Origin: Actinomycetes bacterium
GTDB taxonomy: Bacteria > Actinomycetota > Acidimicrobiia > Acidimicrobiales > Ilumatobacteraceae
Length of the DNA: 64,000 nt
Reading direction: 5' to 3'
NCBI GenBank assembly: GCA_021414085.1
Contig: JAIOPC010000007.1
Location: forward strand, 186,001 to 250,000
Shown here: positions 46,464-56,446 of the stretch, piece after piece
Layout: each line of letters begins with the position of its first letter
Numbering within the stretch: the stretch's first letter is position 1
The notes under the pieces: generated by a model
The model's database searches: none
Seen by the model: the letters and a program-made list of their open reading frames with translations, nothing else
Told to the model about the DNA's origin: nothing
Translations under genes and position numbers: made by a program

Positions 46464-46934
46464 ATGGGTCAGTACTTGCCCATCGTCTGCCTGCTCGTGC
46501 TGGCCACGCTTTTTGGCGCGCTGAGTTTTTTCGCATCGGGCTTGTTGGCGCCAAGGCGTCCCTCGTCGGCGAAGTCGGCCCCGTATGAATGCGGCATCGT
46601 GCCCAGCCGCGAGCCACCAGATCGCTTTCCCGTCACGTTCTACGTCGTTGCGATGCTCTTCATCATGTTCGATATCGAACTGATCTTCATTTACCCGTTT
46701 GCAGTCGACCGCAAGTTCCTCGGTGCCTACGCCCTGTGGGAAATGATCGGGTTCAGCGCGGTGTTCTTCGCAGCCTTCGTTTACGTCGTTGCGCGTGGCG
46801 CTCTTGATTGGGGCCCGGTTGCCCAGCATCGTCAGTTGCAGCAGGCCGCCAGGGATCAACACACTCCGACCGGATCGGTTCGTGTCGTCGGACTTGAGGG
46901 TCGTGCTGACCGGTCCATTGAAACGGCAGCATGA
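46464..46934 (+). CDS. nuoA: NADH-quinone oxidoreductase subunit A
   Basis: A 156-residue three-helix subunit. [39 protein letters not shown] contains the quinone-loop Cys and the conserved FDIE. It forms part of the membrane arm near the quinone chamber. The C-terminus has a charged extension of about 40 residues beyond the usual end. It begins a complete 14-gene complex I operon and lies four bases after the b6f-type cluster. The stop overlaps the nuoB ATG. Confidence 0.95.
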   Translation: MGQYLPIVCLLVLATLFGALSFFASGLLAPRRPSSAKSAPYECGIVPSREPPDRFPVTFYVVAMLFIMFDIELIFIYPFAVDRKFLGAYALWEMIGFSAVFFAAFVYVVARGALDWGPVAQHRQLQQAARDQHTPTGSVRVVGLEGRADRSIETAA

Positions 46935-47518
46935 GCCTCATCAAAGACATCCAAGCCGACGGCTTCGGTGGCATCCCACACAACGCAATCACCGCCAAGT
47001 TGGAAGACCTGGTCGGGTGGGCGCGTAGTCGCAGTTCGTGGCCGGCGTCGTTCGGTCTCGCCTGTTGTGCCATCGAGATGATGGCCACCGGCGCTGCGCA
47101 TTACGACATCAGTCGCTTTGGCATGGAAGTGTTTCGCGCCTCGCCGCGGCAGGCCGACATCATGATCGTCGCTGGTCGCGTCAGCCAGAAGATGGCACCG
47201 GTATTGCGGCAGGTCTACGACCAGATGATGGAACCGAAGTGGGTCATCAGCATGGGTGTGTGCGCCAGCAGCGGTGGCATGTTCAACAACTACGCGATCG
47301 TGCAGGGCGTCGACCAGGTTGTACCAGTCGACGTGTACGCGCCGGGTTGCCCGCCTACCCCCGAGACGTTGATCCATGCGATCGAGACGTTGCACCAGAA
47401 GATCGAGGACGGCGAGTTACTGAAGCGACGCAGCGCCAACGGCGGCGGCGCCCACATGCACGTCACCGAGATTCCGCAGGGCGCGCGGCCGATGCCGGTC
47501 ATCCTGGGGCGTCGATAG
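46931..47518 (+). CDS. nuoB: NADH-quinone oxidoreductase subunit B
   Basis: A 195-residue subunit carrying cluster N2. Ligands are the vicinal C45-C46 ([11 protein letters not shown]), C111 ([10 protein letters not shown]) and C140 (APGCPPTPE). It is the last iron-sulfur protein before the quinone. The N-terminus [10 protein letters not shown] is slightly shorter than in E. coli. ATG overlaps the nuoA stop (ATGA). Confidence 0.96.
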   Translation: MSLIKDIQADGFGGIPHNAITAKLEDLVGWARSRSSWPASFGLACCAIEMMATGAAHYDISRFGMEVFRASPRQADIMIVAGRVSQKMAPVLRQVYDQMMEPKWVISMGVCASSGGMFNNYAIVQGVDQVVPVDVYAPGCPPTPETLIHAIETLHQKIEDGELLKRRSANGGGAHMHVTEIPQGARPMPVILGRR

Positions 47519-47520
47519 TC

Positions 47521-48000
47521 GTGTCAGGTCCAGGCGTGTCGACCGATTTCAGTCGCGAGCAACGGGTGGTGCATTGCACGCGCGCCGAGTACGTCGCCAC
47601 CGTTCGCGCACTGCTCGCAGACACATTCTCGATGTGTGTCGACCTGACCGCTGTCGACTACCTGACCTACGCCGGCGACCGGTCGTTGCCCACCGGGGTC
47701 GCCGCCGAGCGCTTCGAAGTCGTCGTCAACCTGCTTTCAATCGAGAAGCGCGAACGAGCGCGGGTGCGCGTGCAGGTGCCAGCCGACGACGCATCCATTG
47801 CAACGTTGTTCGACATGTATCCCGGCAGCGAGGCGATGGAGCGCGAGGTGTACGACATGTTCGGCATCGTGTTCACTGATCACCCAGACCTCACTCGCAT
47901 TCTGATGCCCGAGGATTGGGACGGCTTTCCGCTGCGCAAGGATTACGACCAAGGTCGCATTCCGGTGCAGTTCAGCGGCGACTTTGCGGTCCAGTCGTGA
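47521..48000 (+). CDS. nuoC: NADH-quinone oxidoreductase subunit C
   Basis: A 159-residue 30-kDa-type subunit from GTG at 47521, two bases after nuoB; no ATG lies near. MCVDLTAVDYL, RFEVVVNLLSI and MEREVYDMFGIVFTDHPDLTRILMPEDWDGFPLRKDY are the family blocks, including the ERE.D.FG signature. It helps hold the NuoB-NuoD core. The gene is separate from nuoD, unlike the fused nuoCD of E. coli. Its stop overlaps the nuoD start. Confidence 0.93.
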   Translation: MSGPGVSTDFSREQRVVHCTRAEYVATVRALLADTFSMCVDLTAVDYLTYAGDRSLPTGVAAERFEVVVNLLSIEKRERARVRVQVPADDASIATLFDMYPGSEAMEREVYDMFGIVFTDHPDLTRILMPEDWDGFPLRKDYDQGRIPVQFSGDFAVQS

Positions 48001-49334
48001 CAGACATTCTCGCGACCATTGAAGGTGGCAACGAGGCTGAGCAGGGCCTCAAGCCGCGCAGCGAACTGACCGCGCGCGAGTTGATGCGCGAGGTCGGCGC
48101 GGTGCTCCGCATGAGCGAGGCCGAGGTCGCCAAGCTCGGCGACGCGCCCGACGACCCATCCGACGATCAGACGATGATCATCAACATGGGGCCGCAACAT
48201 CCAAGCACCCATGGTGTGCTGCGCTTGATGCTCGAACTGCAGGGCGAAACCGTGTTGCGCTGCAAGCCTGTGATCGGGTACTTGCACACCGGCATGGAGA
48301 AGACCGGTGAGGCGCTGACCTACATGCAAGGTGGCACCAACGTCACCCGCATGGACTACGTGAGCCCGCTGAACAACGAGCTCGTGTTCTCGATGGCAAC
48401 CGAGAAGTTGCTCGGGATCGAGAACGACATTCCGGAGCGCGCGGTCTGGATGCGCATGCTGCTCAGCGAACTGAACCGCATGTCATCGCATCTGTTGTTC
48501 CTGGCAACCAACGGTATGGACCTTGGCGCCGTCAGCATGATGATCTACGGCTGGCGCGAACGCGAGGAAGTGTTGCGCTTCTTCCAGAAGGTCACCGGGC
48601 TGCGCATGAACCACAACTTCATTCGTCCCGGTGGCGTCGCTGCCGATCTTCCCGACGGATGGCGCGACGACGTGCTGCGGTTACTCAACCTGATTCCGTC
48701 GCGACTCGACGAATACGACACCCTGATGACCGGTCAGCCGATCTGGCGCGAACGTTTGCAGGGAGTGGGCGTCATCACCGCGCAGGAGGCGATGGCCCTC
48801 GGCGCGACTGGCCCGATTCTGCGCGCCACCGGGGTCGCGTGGGACCTTCGCCGCGATCAGCCGTACCTGCATTACGACCAGGTCGAGTTCGACGTCGTCG
48901 TTGGCGAGTACGGCGATGCGTTCGACCGTTACAGCATTCGCCTCAACGAGGTACGCGAGAGCATGCGCATCGTGCACCAAATCCTCGACCGCATGCCCGG
49001 CGGCGACTACCGCATCCAGAACAAGAAGGTGACGCCACCGCCACGTGCTCGTATCAACGAGAGCATGGAAGCGTTGATTCATCACTTCAAGCTGTTCACC
49101 GAAGGCTTCAAGGTCCCCGAGGGTGAGGTGTACGTCGCGATCGAGAGTCCGCGTGGTGAGATCGGCTGCTACATCGCCAGCGATGGTTCCGCGACGCCGT
49201 ATCGCATGCACGTGCGCGCGCCATCGTTCGTCAACATCCAATGCCTGCCGCACATGATGCGCGGCGGACTCATCGCCGACGCGGTGGCCATCATCTCGTC
49301 GACCGACCCCGTTCTTGGTGAGGTCGACCGATGA
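47997..49334 (+). CDS. nuoD: NADH-quinone oxidoreductase subunit D
   Basis: A 445-residue 49-kDa subunit from GTG at 47997, overlapping the nuoC stop. NMGPQHPSTHGVLRL carries the quinone-binding His in the family HPSTHG motif; GYLHTGMEKTGE, RMDYVSPLNNELVF and the closing SFVNIQCLPHMMRGGLIADAVAII are intact. The first 55 residues are an acidic extension not needed for the fold. It forms the quinone-reducing site with NuoB. Confidence 0.95.
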   Translation: MTDILATIEGGNEAEQGLKPRSELTARELMREVGAVLRMSEAEVAKLGDAPDDPSDDQTMIINMGPQHPSTHGVLRLMLELQGETVLRCKPVIGYLHTGMEKTGEALTYMQGGTNVTRMDYVSPLNNELVFSMATEKLLGIENDIPERAVWMRMLLSELNRMSSHLLFLATNGMDLGAVSMMIYGWREREEVLRFFQKVTGLRMNHNFIRPGGVAADLPDGWRDDVLRLLNLIPSRLDEYDTLMTGQPIWRERLQGVGVITAQEAMALGATGPILRATGVAWDLRRDQPYLHYDQVEFDVVVGEYGDAFDRYSIRLNEVRESMRIVHQILDRMPGGDYRIQNKKVTPPPRARINESMEALIHHFKLFTEGFKVPEGEVYVAIESPRGEIGCYIASDGSATPYRMHVRAPSFVNIQCLPHMMRGGLIADAVAIISSTDPVLGEVDR

Positions 49335-49945
49335 GTCGACTGAACGACGCCAACGAAGTCTTGGCCAAGGAGATCATCGGGCGTTACCCGAAGGCGCGCT
49401 CGGCCACCATCCCGTTGTTGCATGTCGCGCAACAGCAGAACGGCTACATCACCAACGAAGCCATCGCGCACATCGCCGAGCTCGTCGGCGCCACCTCGGC
49501 CGAGGTGTTAGGCACGTGCACGTTCTACGAGATGTTCAAGATGCAGCCCGTCGGCAAGTACTTGATCAATATCTGTACGACGATGAGCTGCGCGTTGCTG
49601 GGTGCCGAGCAGTTGGTGCAACATGCCGAGCAACATCTCGGCATTAAGGCCGGTGGCACCACACCCGACGGTCTGTTCACTCTCGAACGTGCCGAGTGTC
49701 AGGCGGCCTGTACCGAAGCGCCGTGCCTGCAGGCCAACTACCGCTACCGCTACCGAGTCACACCGGCACAGCTTGATCAGTTCCTCGACGATCTCGCCGA
49801 TGGGCGACTCGATGCAGAGATTCCTCCGCACGGTGTCGTGGCCCGCGTGCGTCAGAGCATTCCTGTCGATCGCGGAGTAGGCGCGGTAGCGCCCGACGAA
49901 GTGCACGAGGCGCCAGCCTGGATGTCGTTAGGTGAAAAGTCATGA
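49331..49945 (+). CDS. nuoE: NADH-quinone oxidoreductase subunit E
   Basis: A 204-residue thioredoxin-like subunit. The [2Fe-2S] ligands of N1a are C82 and C87 (CTTMSC) and C123 and C127 (CQAAC). It is part of the NADH-oxidising tip with NuoF and NuoG. The C-terminal 40 residues after the fold are Ala/Val-rich and appear disordered. ATG overlaps the nuoD stop and its TGA overlaps the nuoF ATG. Confidence 0.94.
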   Translation: MSRLNDANEVLAKEIIGRYPKARSATIPLLHVAQQQNGYITNEAIAHIAELVGATSAEVLGTCTFYEMFKMQPVGKYLINICTTMSCALLGAEQLVQHAEQHLGIKAGGTTPDGLFTLERAECQAACTEAPCLQANYRYRYRVTPAQLDQFLDDLADGRLDAEIPPHGVVARVRQSIPVDRGVGAVAPDEVHEAPAWMSLGEKS

Positions 49946-51348
49946 GTAGCTACACCTGGGCTCCCGGCTTCATCGACGACGGCGACCGTCCGCAGATCGT
50001 GACCTCGCGCTTTCAATACGAAGATGGCCACACGCTGGAGCGCTATCTCGCGACCGGTGGTTACGCGGGCTTGAAGGCGGCGTTGGCGCGCACGCCGGTG
50101 CAAGTTCATGACGAAGTGAAAGCCGCAACTGTGCTTGGTCGCGGCGGTGCTGGCTTCCCGGCGGGAACCAAGTGGGGCCTCACGCCGGTGGAAGTGTGGC
50201 CGCGTTACTTGGTTGTCAACGGCGACGAAAGCGAGCCGGGCACATACAAGGACCGGTTGTTGATGGAACGCGATCCGCATCAACTGATCGAGGGCTGCCT
50301 GATCGCCTGCTACGCGGCTGGTCTTTCGCAATGCTTCCTCTACATACGCGGCGAGATGGCGTTGGCACAGGAACGCGTCGCCACCGCGCTCAACGATGCG
50401 TACGCAGCGGGCTACATCGGTCGCAACATCCTGGGCAGCAAGTTCAGCGTTGATGTCGTGTTGCACTGGGGCGCCGGCGCCTACGTGGTCGGCGAGGAAA
50501 CGGCTCTCATCGAATCGTTGGAAGGCAACCGCGGCATGCCGCGCTTGAAACCGCCGTTCTTTCCGGCGGCGATCGGCCTGTACGGCAAGCCGACGATCGT
50601 CAACAACGTCGAGACGCTCGCCAACTTGCCGTGGCTGCTCACCCATAGCGCAGCCGAGTACACCGCGATCGGTACCGCAACGTCGCCGGGCACGCGCATG
50701 GTGGCGGTCTCGGGTCATGTGAAGCGCCCAGGCGTCTTCGAGATCGTTAACGGCACCACGACGTTTCGCGACTTGTTGTACGGCGCCGAGTTCTGCCAAG
50801 GCATTCGCGACGGTAACGAGTTGAAGGCGTTCGTACCGGGTGGCGGTTCCGCTCCATGGTTCCTGCCCGATCAACTCGATCTTCCATTCGAAGCGAAGTT
50901 GGTGGGCGCTGCTGGCAGCATGCTCGGCTCGGGTGCTGTCATGGTGATGGACGAAACAACCGACATCCCGACGGCTGCCCACACGCTGACGCGCTTTTAC
51001 GCACATGAGTCGTGCGGGAAGTGTGTGCCCTGTCGCGAAGGCGGAACGTGGCTGGAACGAATCATGGAGCGACTGGCCGATGGTCGTGGCACCGAGAGCG
51101 ATCTCGCCCAGTTGTTGGAGATCGGCCAAACGATTTGTCCCGGGCCGTTCCCGCATGCGGCCAGTGAACGGCTCGGCTTGGAGGCGGCTCCGTTTCCATT
51201 CAAGATGACCACGATCTGCTTCGTCGGCCCCTCCGCGTACACCTCTGTGCACTCGGCGATCACCCTGTTCCGCAGCGAGTTCGAAGCCAAGTTGATCAAG
51301 CGCAAACTCATTCCAGTCTCAGTAGGGGCGACCGATGACGGACACTAA
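49942..51348 (+). CDS. nuoF: NADH-quinone oxidoreductase subunit F
   Basis: A 468-residue flavoprotein that oxidises NADH. GRGGAGFPAGTKWG is the NADH/FMN loop, GDESEPGTYKDRLLME the FMN-binding stretch, and ESCGKCVPCREG with a later Cys binds the [4Fe-4S] cluster N3. It overlaps the next gene nuoG by 14 bases, the largest overlap in the operon. Confidence 0.96.
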   Translation: MSSYTWAPGFIDDGDRPQIVTSRFQYEDGHTLERYLATGGYAGLKAALARTPVQVHDEVKAATVLGRGGAGFPAGTKWGLTPVEVWPRYLVVNGDESEPGTYKDRLLMERDPHQLIEGCLIACYAAGLSQCFLYIRGEMALAQERVATALNDAYAAGYIGRNILGSKFSVDVVLHWGAGAYVVGEETALIESLEGNRGMPRLKPPFFPAAIGLYGKPTIVNNVETLANLPWLLTHSAAEYTAIGTATSPGTRMVAVSGHVKRPGVFEIVNGTTTFRDLLYGAEFCQGIRDGNELKAFVPGGGSAPWFLPDQLDLPFEAKLVGAAGSMLGSGAVMVMDETTDIPTAAHTLTRFYAHESCGKCVPCREGGTWLERIMERLADGRGTESDLAQLLEIGQTICPGPFPHAASERLGLEAAPFPFKMTTICFVGPSAYTSVHSAITLFRSEFEAKLIKRKLIPVSVGATDDGH

Positions 51349-53728
51349 ATCAGGCACTGAACCTGAAGCAGCTGTGCCCGTCGACCCGAATGTCGTGTCG
51401 GTCACGCTCAACGGTCGCGCCATAGAAGCGCAAAAAGGCGAACTGGTCATCGCCGCCGCCCAGCGTCACGGCGTGTACATCCCGCGCTTCTGCTACCACG
51501 AGCGGATGAGCTCGGTTGGCATGTGCCGCATGTGCATCTGCGAGGTCGATACTGGTCGCGGTCCTCAGCTGACTCCGACGTGCATGGTGGCCGTTGCTCC
51601 CAACATGGTGATCGACACCGAGAGCGAGATGACCAAGAACGTGCAGCAGGGAATTTTGGAACTGCTGCTCGCCAACCATCCACTGGACTGCCCCGTGTGC
51701 GACAAGGGTGGCGAATGTCCGTTGCAGGACCAAGCGTTCAGCCACGGTCCTGGCGAGAGTCGCTACATCGAAGAGAAGCGCCATTTCGAAAAGCCGATTC
51801 CGATCAGCGACCTCGTCTACCTCGATCGCGAGCGTTGCATTCTGTGCGATCGCTGCACCCGTTTCGCCGACGAAGTTGCGGGCGACGCGCTGATTTCATT
51901 CACGAGCCGCGGCAACGAGACGCACATCACGACCTTCCCCGACGAACCGTTTAGCAGCTACTTCAGCGGCAACACGGTGCAGATTTGTCCCGTCGGCGCG
52001 CTCACTGCCAAGCCGTATCGCTTCAAGGCGCGCCCGTGGGACCTGGCGCAGCAGGAGAGCACTTGCACCACGTGCTCAGTCGGTTGCCGAATTGTTATCG
52101 ACAGCAGCCGCGACGAAGTGCTGCGTTACATGGGCGTCGACAGCGAACCGGTGAACCATGGCTGGTTGTGCGATCGCGGTCGCTTCAACTTCGAGTCGAC
52201 GAAGAGCGCCGATCGCGTGTTGCAACCGTTGGTGCGCGAGCACGACGAACTGCATGAGGTTTCGTGGAACGAAGCACTCGCCGCAGCAGCATCGATCATC
52301 GAGGAAGCGAAGGCGGCCGGCGGTGCCGCCGGTGTCGCCGTCATTGGTGGAGCACGTGGAACCAACGAAGACGCATACGCGTGGGCGCGCCTCGCGCACG
52401 AGGTGATCGGCACTCCGAACGTGTACTCACAGATGGGCGATGGTTTACCCGCCGATCTGTTGCGGCTCGACCGCGCCACGATCGACGAGACCGCAAGTGC
52501 GACCACGATCGTGTTGCTGGCACCGGACCTGAAAGAGGAGCTGCCGGTCCTCTATCTGCGTCTGCGTGAAGCGGCAGAAAAGAAGCGCAGTCGAATCATT
52601 GAGTTCACGCCGAAGCAGACCGGCCTCACGCGCCACGCGTGGCGATCGATCAGTTACGAACCCGGCTCACAAGTCGCTGCTGTCAACGAGGCGCTCGCGG
52701 ATGCGGAGATCGCGGCGCAGTTGGCCAAGGGCGATGTTGTCGTGGTGTTCGGCCGGGCCAATCTGGCCGAAACCATCACTGCCAGCGTCCAGGCGTTACA
52801 TCGCTTGTTGGCCGCGGCACCGGGAACGAAGCTCTTGCCCGCGTTTCGGCGGGGCAACTCCGTAGGTGCATTGCAGGTCGGCCTGCGCCCCGGGGCTGGC
52901 GGACTTGATACGCGTGGAGTACTGCAGGCGGCCGCCGATGGGAAGATCGATTGTCTGGTCTTGGTCGGCGCCGATCCACTCGCCGACTTCCCCGACACCG
53001 AGCTCGCTCGTCGCGGGCTGGCGGGAGCGCGACGCACGATCGCCGTCGACACATTCCTGACTGGCTCCTCGGCGCGCGCCGACGTGGTGCTGCCCGCGTG
53101 TGCGTTTGGTGAGAAGGACGGTACGACGACCAACCTTGAGGGTCGTGTCAGCAACGTGGTTCGCCAGGTGTCGCCCGCGGGCAATACTCGACCCGACTGG
53201 ATGATCGCCTCCGGATTGGCGACAGCGCTGGGTAGCGATCTCGGTTACGCCAACGTGGGCGAGATCACGCTCGACATCGCGATCAACGTGCCCGGTTTCG
53301 ACCACGTCACGTCCGCCGCGCTGGCTGCGAGCGCCGACGGTGTGCTGTCCGGAACTCCGACCGCAATCTGGCCAGTGACGCTCCTTGAGGGAACTGCACC
53401 AGAGCGCAACTCGTACGACCTGCGCTTGGTGATCAGCCGCACGCTCTACGACCAGGCAGTTGGCACGGCGACTTCCCCCTCGCTGGCGCATCTGCCCCGC
53501 GGCTCGGCAGTCCACTTGCACCCGTTGGATCTTGCTCGCGTCGGGACTGCCGACGGCGTGGAAGTCAAGGTGCGCAGCGCTCGTGCGACGATCGTGTTGC
53601 CCGTCGTCGCCGACGCTTCGGTGGTGCGCGGCACGGCGTGGTTGCCGTGGAACAACCCTGGTCCTAACCCCGGTGAGCTGATCGACTGCTTCGCAGCGGT
53701 CAACGACGTTCGAATCGAGAATCTGTAG
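51335..53728 (+). CDS. nuoG: NADH-quinone oxidoreductase subunit G
   Basis: A 797-residue iron-sulfur subunit. The N-terminal [2Fe-2S] domain shows CYHERMSSVGMCRMCICEV; HPLDCPVCDKGGECPLQD and ILCDRCTRF follow, and CTTCSVGCRI starts a molybdopterin-oxidoreductase-like region that is kept for structure but is not expected to bind Mo. It passes electrons from NuoF to NuoI. The large C-terminal domain is typical for the long actinobacterial form. Its stop shares one base with the nuoH GTG. Confidence 0.94.
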   Translation: MTDTKSGTEPEAAVPVDPNVVSVTLNGRAIEAQKGELVIAAAQRHGVYIPRFCYHERMSSVGMCRMCICEVDTGRGPQLTPTCMVAVAPNMVIDTESEMTKNVQQGILELLLANHPLDCPVCDKGGECPLQDQAFSHGPGESRYIEEKRHFEKPIPISDLVYLDRERCILCDRCTRFADEVAGDALISFTSRGNETHITTFPDEPFSSYFSGNTVQICPVGALTAKPYRFKARPWDLAQQESTCTTCSVGCRIVIDSSRDEVLRYMGVDSEPVNHGWLCDRGRFNFESTKSADRVLQPLVREHDELHEVSWNEALAAAASIIEEAKAAGGAAGVAVIGGARGTNEDAYAWARLAHEVIGTPNVYSQMGDGLPADLLRLDRATIDETASATTIVLLAPDLKEELPVLYLRLREAAEKKRSRIIEFTPKQTGLTRHAWRSISYEPGSQVAAVNEALADAEIAAQLAKGDVVVVFGRANLAETITASVQALHRLLAAAPGTKLLPAFRRGNSVGALQVGLRPGAGGLDTRGVLQAAADGKIDCLVLVGADPLADFPDTELARRGLAGARRTIAVDTFLTGSSARADVVLPACAFGEKDGTTTNLEGRVSNVVRQVSPAGNTRPDWMIASGLATALGSDLGYANVGEITLDIAINVPGFDHVTSAALAASADGVLSGTPTAIWPVTLLEGTAPERNSYDLRLVISRTLYDQAVGTATSPSLAHLPRGSAVHLHPLDLARVGTADGVEVKVRSARATIVLPVVADASVVRGTAWLPWNNPGPNPGELIDCFAAVNDVRIENL

Positions 53729-54939
53729 TGCTCGCGCTCGACGTGCTGCTCGACGACTTGTCCTTCCGGGCGATCCTCATCATCATCATCAAGGTGCTCG
53801 TGATCTTCGTTGTCGGGCTCGTCGGCACGATGCTGATGGTGTGGTTTGAGCGCAAGGTGATCGCGTTCATGCAGAACCGGATCGGCCCCGACAAAGCCGG
53901 CCCGAAGGGTTTGCTGCAGACGCTTGCGGATGGCATCAAGTTGTTCTTCAAGGAAGACCTGGTTCCCGACAAGGGTGACCGTTTCGTGTTCAAGCTCGCG
54001 CCGTACCTTGCGTTTGTGCCTGCATTCTTGGTCTGGTCGGTCATCCCACTGGGCGGCGACTTCTCCAACGGTAAGGACGGCACCGTTCAGATTCTGGGCC
54101 GCGCGACGAAACTGCAGCTTGCCGATCCGCCGGTCGGTGTGCTGATGCTGCTGGCACTCAGCAGCGTCGCCGTTTACGGCATCATGCTCGCCGGGTGGAG
54201 TTCGGGTTCGAAGTATCCGCTGCTTGGGTCCGTCCGGGCCTCCGCGCAGATGGTCAGCTACGAAGCAGCGCTTGGCCTCAGCTTGGCGACGGTTGTGCTG
54301 ATTGCGGGAACACTCAGCACCAGCGGCATTGTTGCGTCGCAGACCAGTTTCTCGCGCTGGCACGTGGTGGCTACCGGTGTCTTGCCGTTCATCATCTTTC
54401 TGGTGGCCGCCACCGCCGAGCTCAATCGGCCACCGTTCGACTTGGTTGAGGCAGAACAGGAACTGGTTGGCGGCTTCAACACTGAATACTCCAGTATTCG
54501 CTTCGCATTGTTCTTCCTAGCCGAGTTCATGAACACGATCACCATGAGCGGCGTCATCGTCACGCTCTTCTTCGGTGGCCCGCAGCCACTTCCGATCGGC
54601 AACTATGAGAATGTCTTGTCGTTCCTCGGTCCGCTCAGTGGCACGGTGTGGTTGCTGCTGAAGGTGCTGGTGTTCCTCTACATCTACGTGTGGTTCCGTG
54701 CCACGCTGCCGCGCCTGCGCTACGACCAGCTGATGAACCTCGGTTGGCGAATCATGATCCCGTTGTCGCTCGGGTGGTTCATGTTGCTGGCCGCGTTTCG
54801 CATCGGCAAAGACGAGGGCTGGAGTCGTTGGTACGTGCTGGCCGGTGGCATCGCAGTGATCGGCCTCGGTTCATCGCTGCTTCAGCGCGCTGGCAAAGTG
54901 AGTGCCCGCAACCGCGAGCGCGAGGGGGCGATGTTCTAG
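53728..54939 (+). CDS. nuoH: NADH-quinone oxidoreductase subunit H
   Basis: A 403-residue membrane subunit starting [42 protein letters not shown] and [16 protein letters not shown] are the quinone-channel and E-channel segments that couple electron transfer to proton pumping. About eight helices are visible, with a short basic tail. It shares one base with nuoG and one with nuoI. Confidence 0.95.
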   Translation: MLALDVLLDDLSFRAILIIIIKVLVIFVVGLVGTMLMVWFERKVIAFMQNRIGPDKAGPKGLLQTLADGIKLFFKEDLVPDKGDRFVFKLAPYLAFVPAFLVWSVIPLGGDFSNGKDGTVQILGRATKLQLADPPVGVLMLLALSSVAVYGIMLAGWSSGSKYPLLGSVRASAQMVSYEAALGLSLATVVLIAGTLSTSGIVASQTSFSRWHVVATGVLPFIIFLVAATAELNRPPFDLVEAEQELVGGFNTEYSSIRFALFFLAEFMNTITMSGVIVTLFFGGPQPLPIGNYENVLSFLGPLSGTVWLLLKVLVFLYIYVWFRATLPRLRYDQLMNLGWRIMIPLSLGWFMLLAAFRIGKDEGWSRWYVLAGGIAVIGLGSSLLQRAGKVSARNREREGAMF

Positions 54940-55574
54940 TGGGATACCTCGACGGATTCCTGGTCACGCTCCGCCAGCACCGCTTCTTGGGCGGCGACAA
55001 AGTCACCACCTCGTACTCAGGCGGTCGCGTCTTTAGGAAGCGAAAGAATGTTGTCGGCCGCGACGAGAAGATCGCGAAGCCGGAACGGCTGCATGGTCGC
55101 CATGTACTGAACCGCTACGAGGACGGCATGGAGAAGTGCATCGGCTGCGAACTCTGCGCAGGCGTGTGCCCGGCGAAGTGCATTCACGTGCGTGGCGCCG
55201 ACAACGACCCGCAGAACCCGACCTCTCCCGGCGAGCGGTTCGGCTTCGTGTACGAGATCAACTACCTGCGCTGCATCCACTGCGATCTGTGCGTTGAGGC
55301 GTGCCCGACCGAAGCGATCACCGAAAGCAAGTTGTTCGAGTTCAGCTTCACCAATCGACGCGACGCTGTGTACACCAAGGCAGAACTGGTTGTCGACGAC
55401 GACGGCAAACCGCAGCACATGCCGTGGGAGGACTGGCGCGAAGGCGAGGATCTACTCACCAGTGGCTGGATGCGCGCGACCGCTTCAGCAGGCGACGCAT
55501 CCTTCGTCGGTGAAGTTGGCTGGAGTGGCGAGCTTGGTTACGGCGTTCGCGCGGCCGAAAGACCGGCGGACTAA
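54939..55574 (+). CDS. nuoI: NADH-quinone oxidoreductase subunit I
   Basis: A 211-residue subunit from GTG at 54939 with two [4Fe-4S] motifs: C67, C70, C73, C77 ([15 protein letters not shown]) and C112, C115, C118, C122 ([15 protein letters not shown]), carrying N6a and N6b. The C-terminal 60 residues are acidic with aromatic stretches ([10 protein letters not shown]). Its motifs are close to those of the ferredoxin at 41.8 kb, which may have been copied from it or from a common ancestor. The stop overlaps the nuoJ ATG. Confidence 0.95.
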   Translation: MGYLDGFLVTLRQHRFLGGDKVTTSYSGGRVFRKRKNVVGRDEKIAKPERLHGRHVLNRYEDGMEKCIGCELCAGVCPAKCIHVRGADNDPQNPTSPGERFGFVYEINYLRCIHCDLCVEACPTEAITESKLFEFSFTNRRDAVYTKAELVVDDDGKPQHMPWEDWREGEDLLTSGWMRATASAGDASFVGEVGWSGELGYGVRAAERPAD

Positions 55575-56119
55575 TGGAACTGTTCGTCTTCGTTGTGGCG
55601 GCCGCCATGGTGCTGGGCGGTGCGGTTGGCGTCGTACTGCGCAGCCATCCCGTGCACGCCGCGCTCAGTCTCGTGCTCACCCTGTTTGGCGTCTCGGTGC
55701 TCTTCGTCGCGCAAGAAGCGAACTTCTTGGCGGCAGTGCAGGTCATTGTCTATGCCGGCGCGATCGTCGTGCTGTTCCTGTTCGTGATCATGCTGCTCGG
55801 CGTCGACAAGGTCGAGGATCTGCAGATCGAGCCGTTCAAGATTCAGCGCCCGGCGGCAGTCGCGGTCGGCGCCGGACTCTTGTCGCTGATTTCGATGGCG
55901 ATCATCGTGGCCCGCGATGCGAACGCGCCCACCGTCACGCCGAGCGATGCGGTGCAAGCTGCTCTCGATGGTTCGCACGACAACAACATTCGTGCAATCG
56001 CGCGCGACGTCTTCAGCGACCACGTGTTGGCGTTCGAACTGACCTCCGTGCTGCTCGTCATCGCCGTGGTCGCGACCGTCATGCTGGCGCGCAAGCCGCG
56101 CAAGGGCGAGACGACATGA
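55574..56119 (+). CDS. nuoJ: NADH-quinone oxidoreductase subunit J
   Basis: A 181-residue membrane subunit with five helices. HAALSLVLTLFGVSVLFVAQEANFLAAVQVIVYAGAIVVLFLFVIMLL matches the family, including the pi-bulge helix and conserved Tyr-Ala-Gly. It connects the quinone site to the antiporter-like subunits. Its stop overlaps the nuoK start (ATGA). Confidence 0.94.
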   Translation: MELFVFVVAAAMVLGGAVGVVLRSHPVHAALSLVLTLFGVSVLFVAQEANFLAAVQVIVYAGAIVVLFLFVIMLLGVDKVEDLQIEPFKIQRPAAVAVGAGLLSLISMAIIVARDANAPTVTPSDAVQAALDGSHDNNIRAIARDVFSDHVLAFELTSVLLVIAVVATVMLARKPRKGETT

Positions 56120-56442
56120 CTTCCTTCATTACCGCCGTGACCGTCACGACAACCTGGTACTTGTTGTTGGCCGCGATGCTCTTCGCGATCGGTGTTGTGG
56201 GCGTGATGGTGCGGCGCAACCCGTTGATCCTGTTTATGTGCATCGAACTCATGCTCAATGCGGTGAACCTCACCTTTGTCGCCCTCGCTCGCCGCCTCGG
56301 CGATATCGGCGGGCAGAGCACCGTGTTCTTCGTGATGGTGGTGGCCGCAGCCGAAGTGGTGGTTGGCCTCGGCATCATCGTTGCCATCTTGCGCCGCAAG
56401 CCGGGCGCCACCACCGACGACCTCGCCGAGTTGAAGGGCTGA
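56116..56442 (+). CDS. nuoK: NADH-quinone oxidoreductase subunit K
   Basis: A 108-residue three-helix subunit. The two helix glutamates of the proton path are in IELMLNAVNL and AAAEVVVGLG. RRNPLILFMCIELMLNAVNLTFVAL is the family core. ATG overlaps nuoJ; the gene lies inside a longer open frame that is otherwise a shadow of nuoI/nuoJ. Confidence 0.94.
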   Translation: MTSFITAVTVTTTWYLLLAAMLFAIGVVGVMVRRNPLILFMCIELMLNAVNLTFVALARRLGDIGGQSTVFFVMVVAAAEVVVGLGIIVAILRRKPGATTDDLAELKG

Positions 56443-56446
56443 CCCG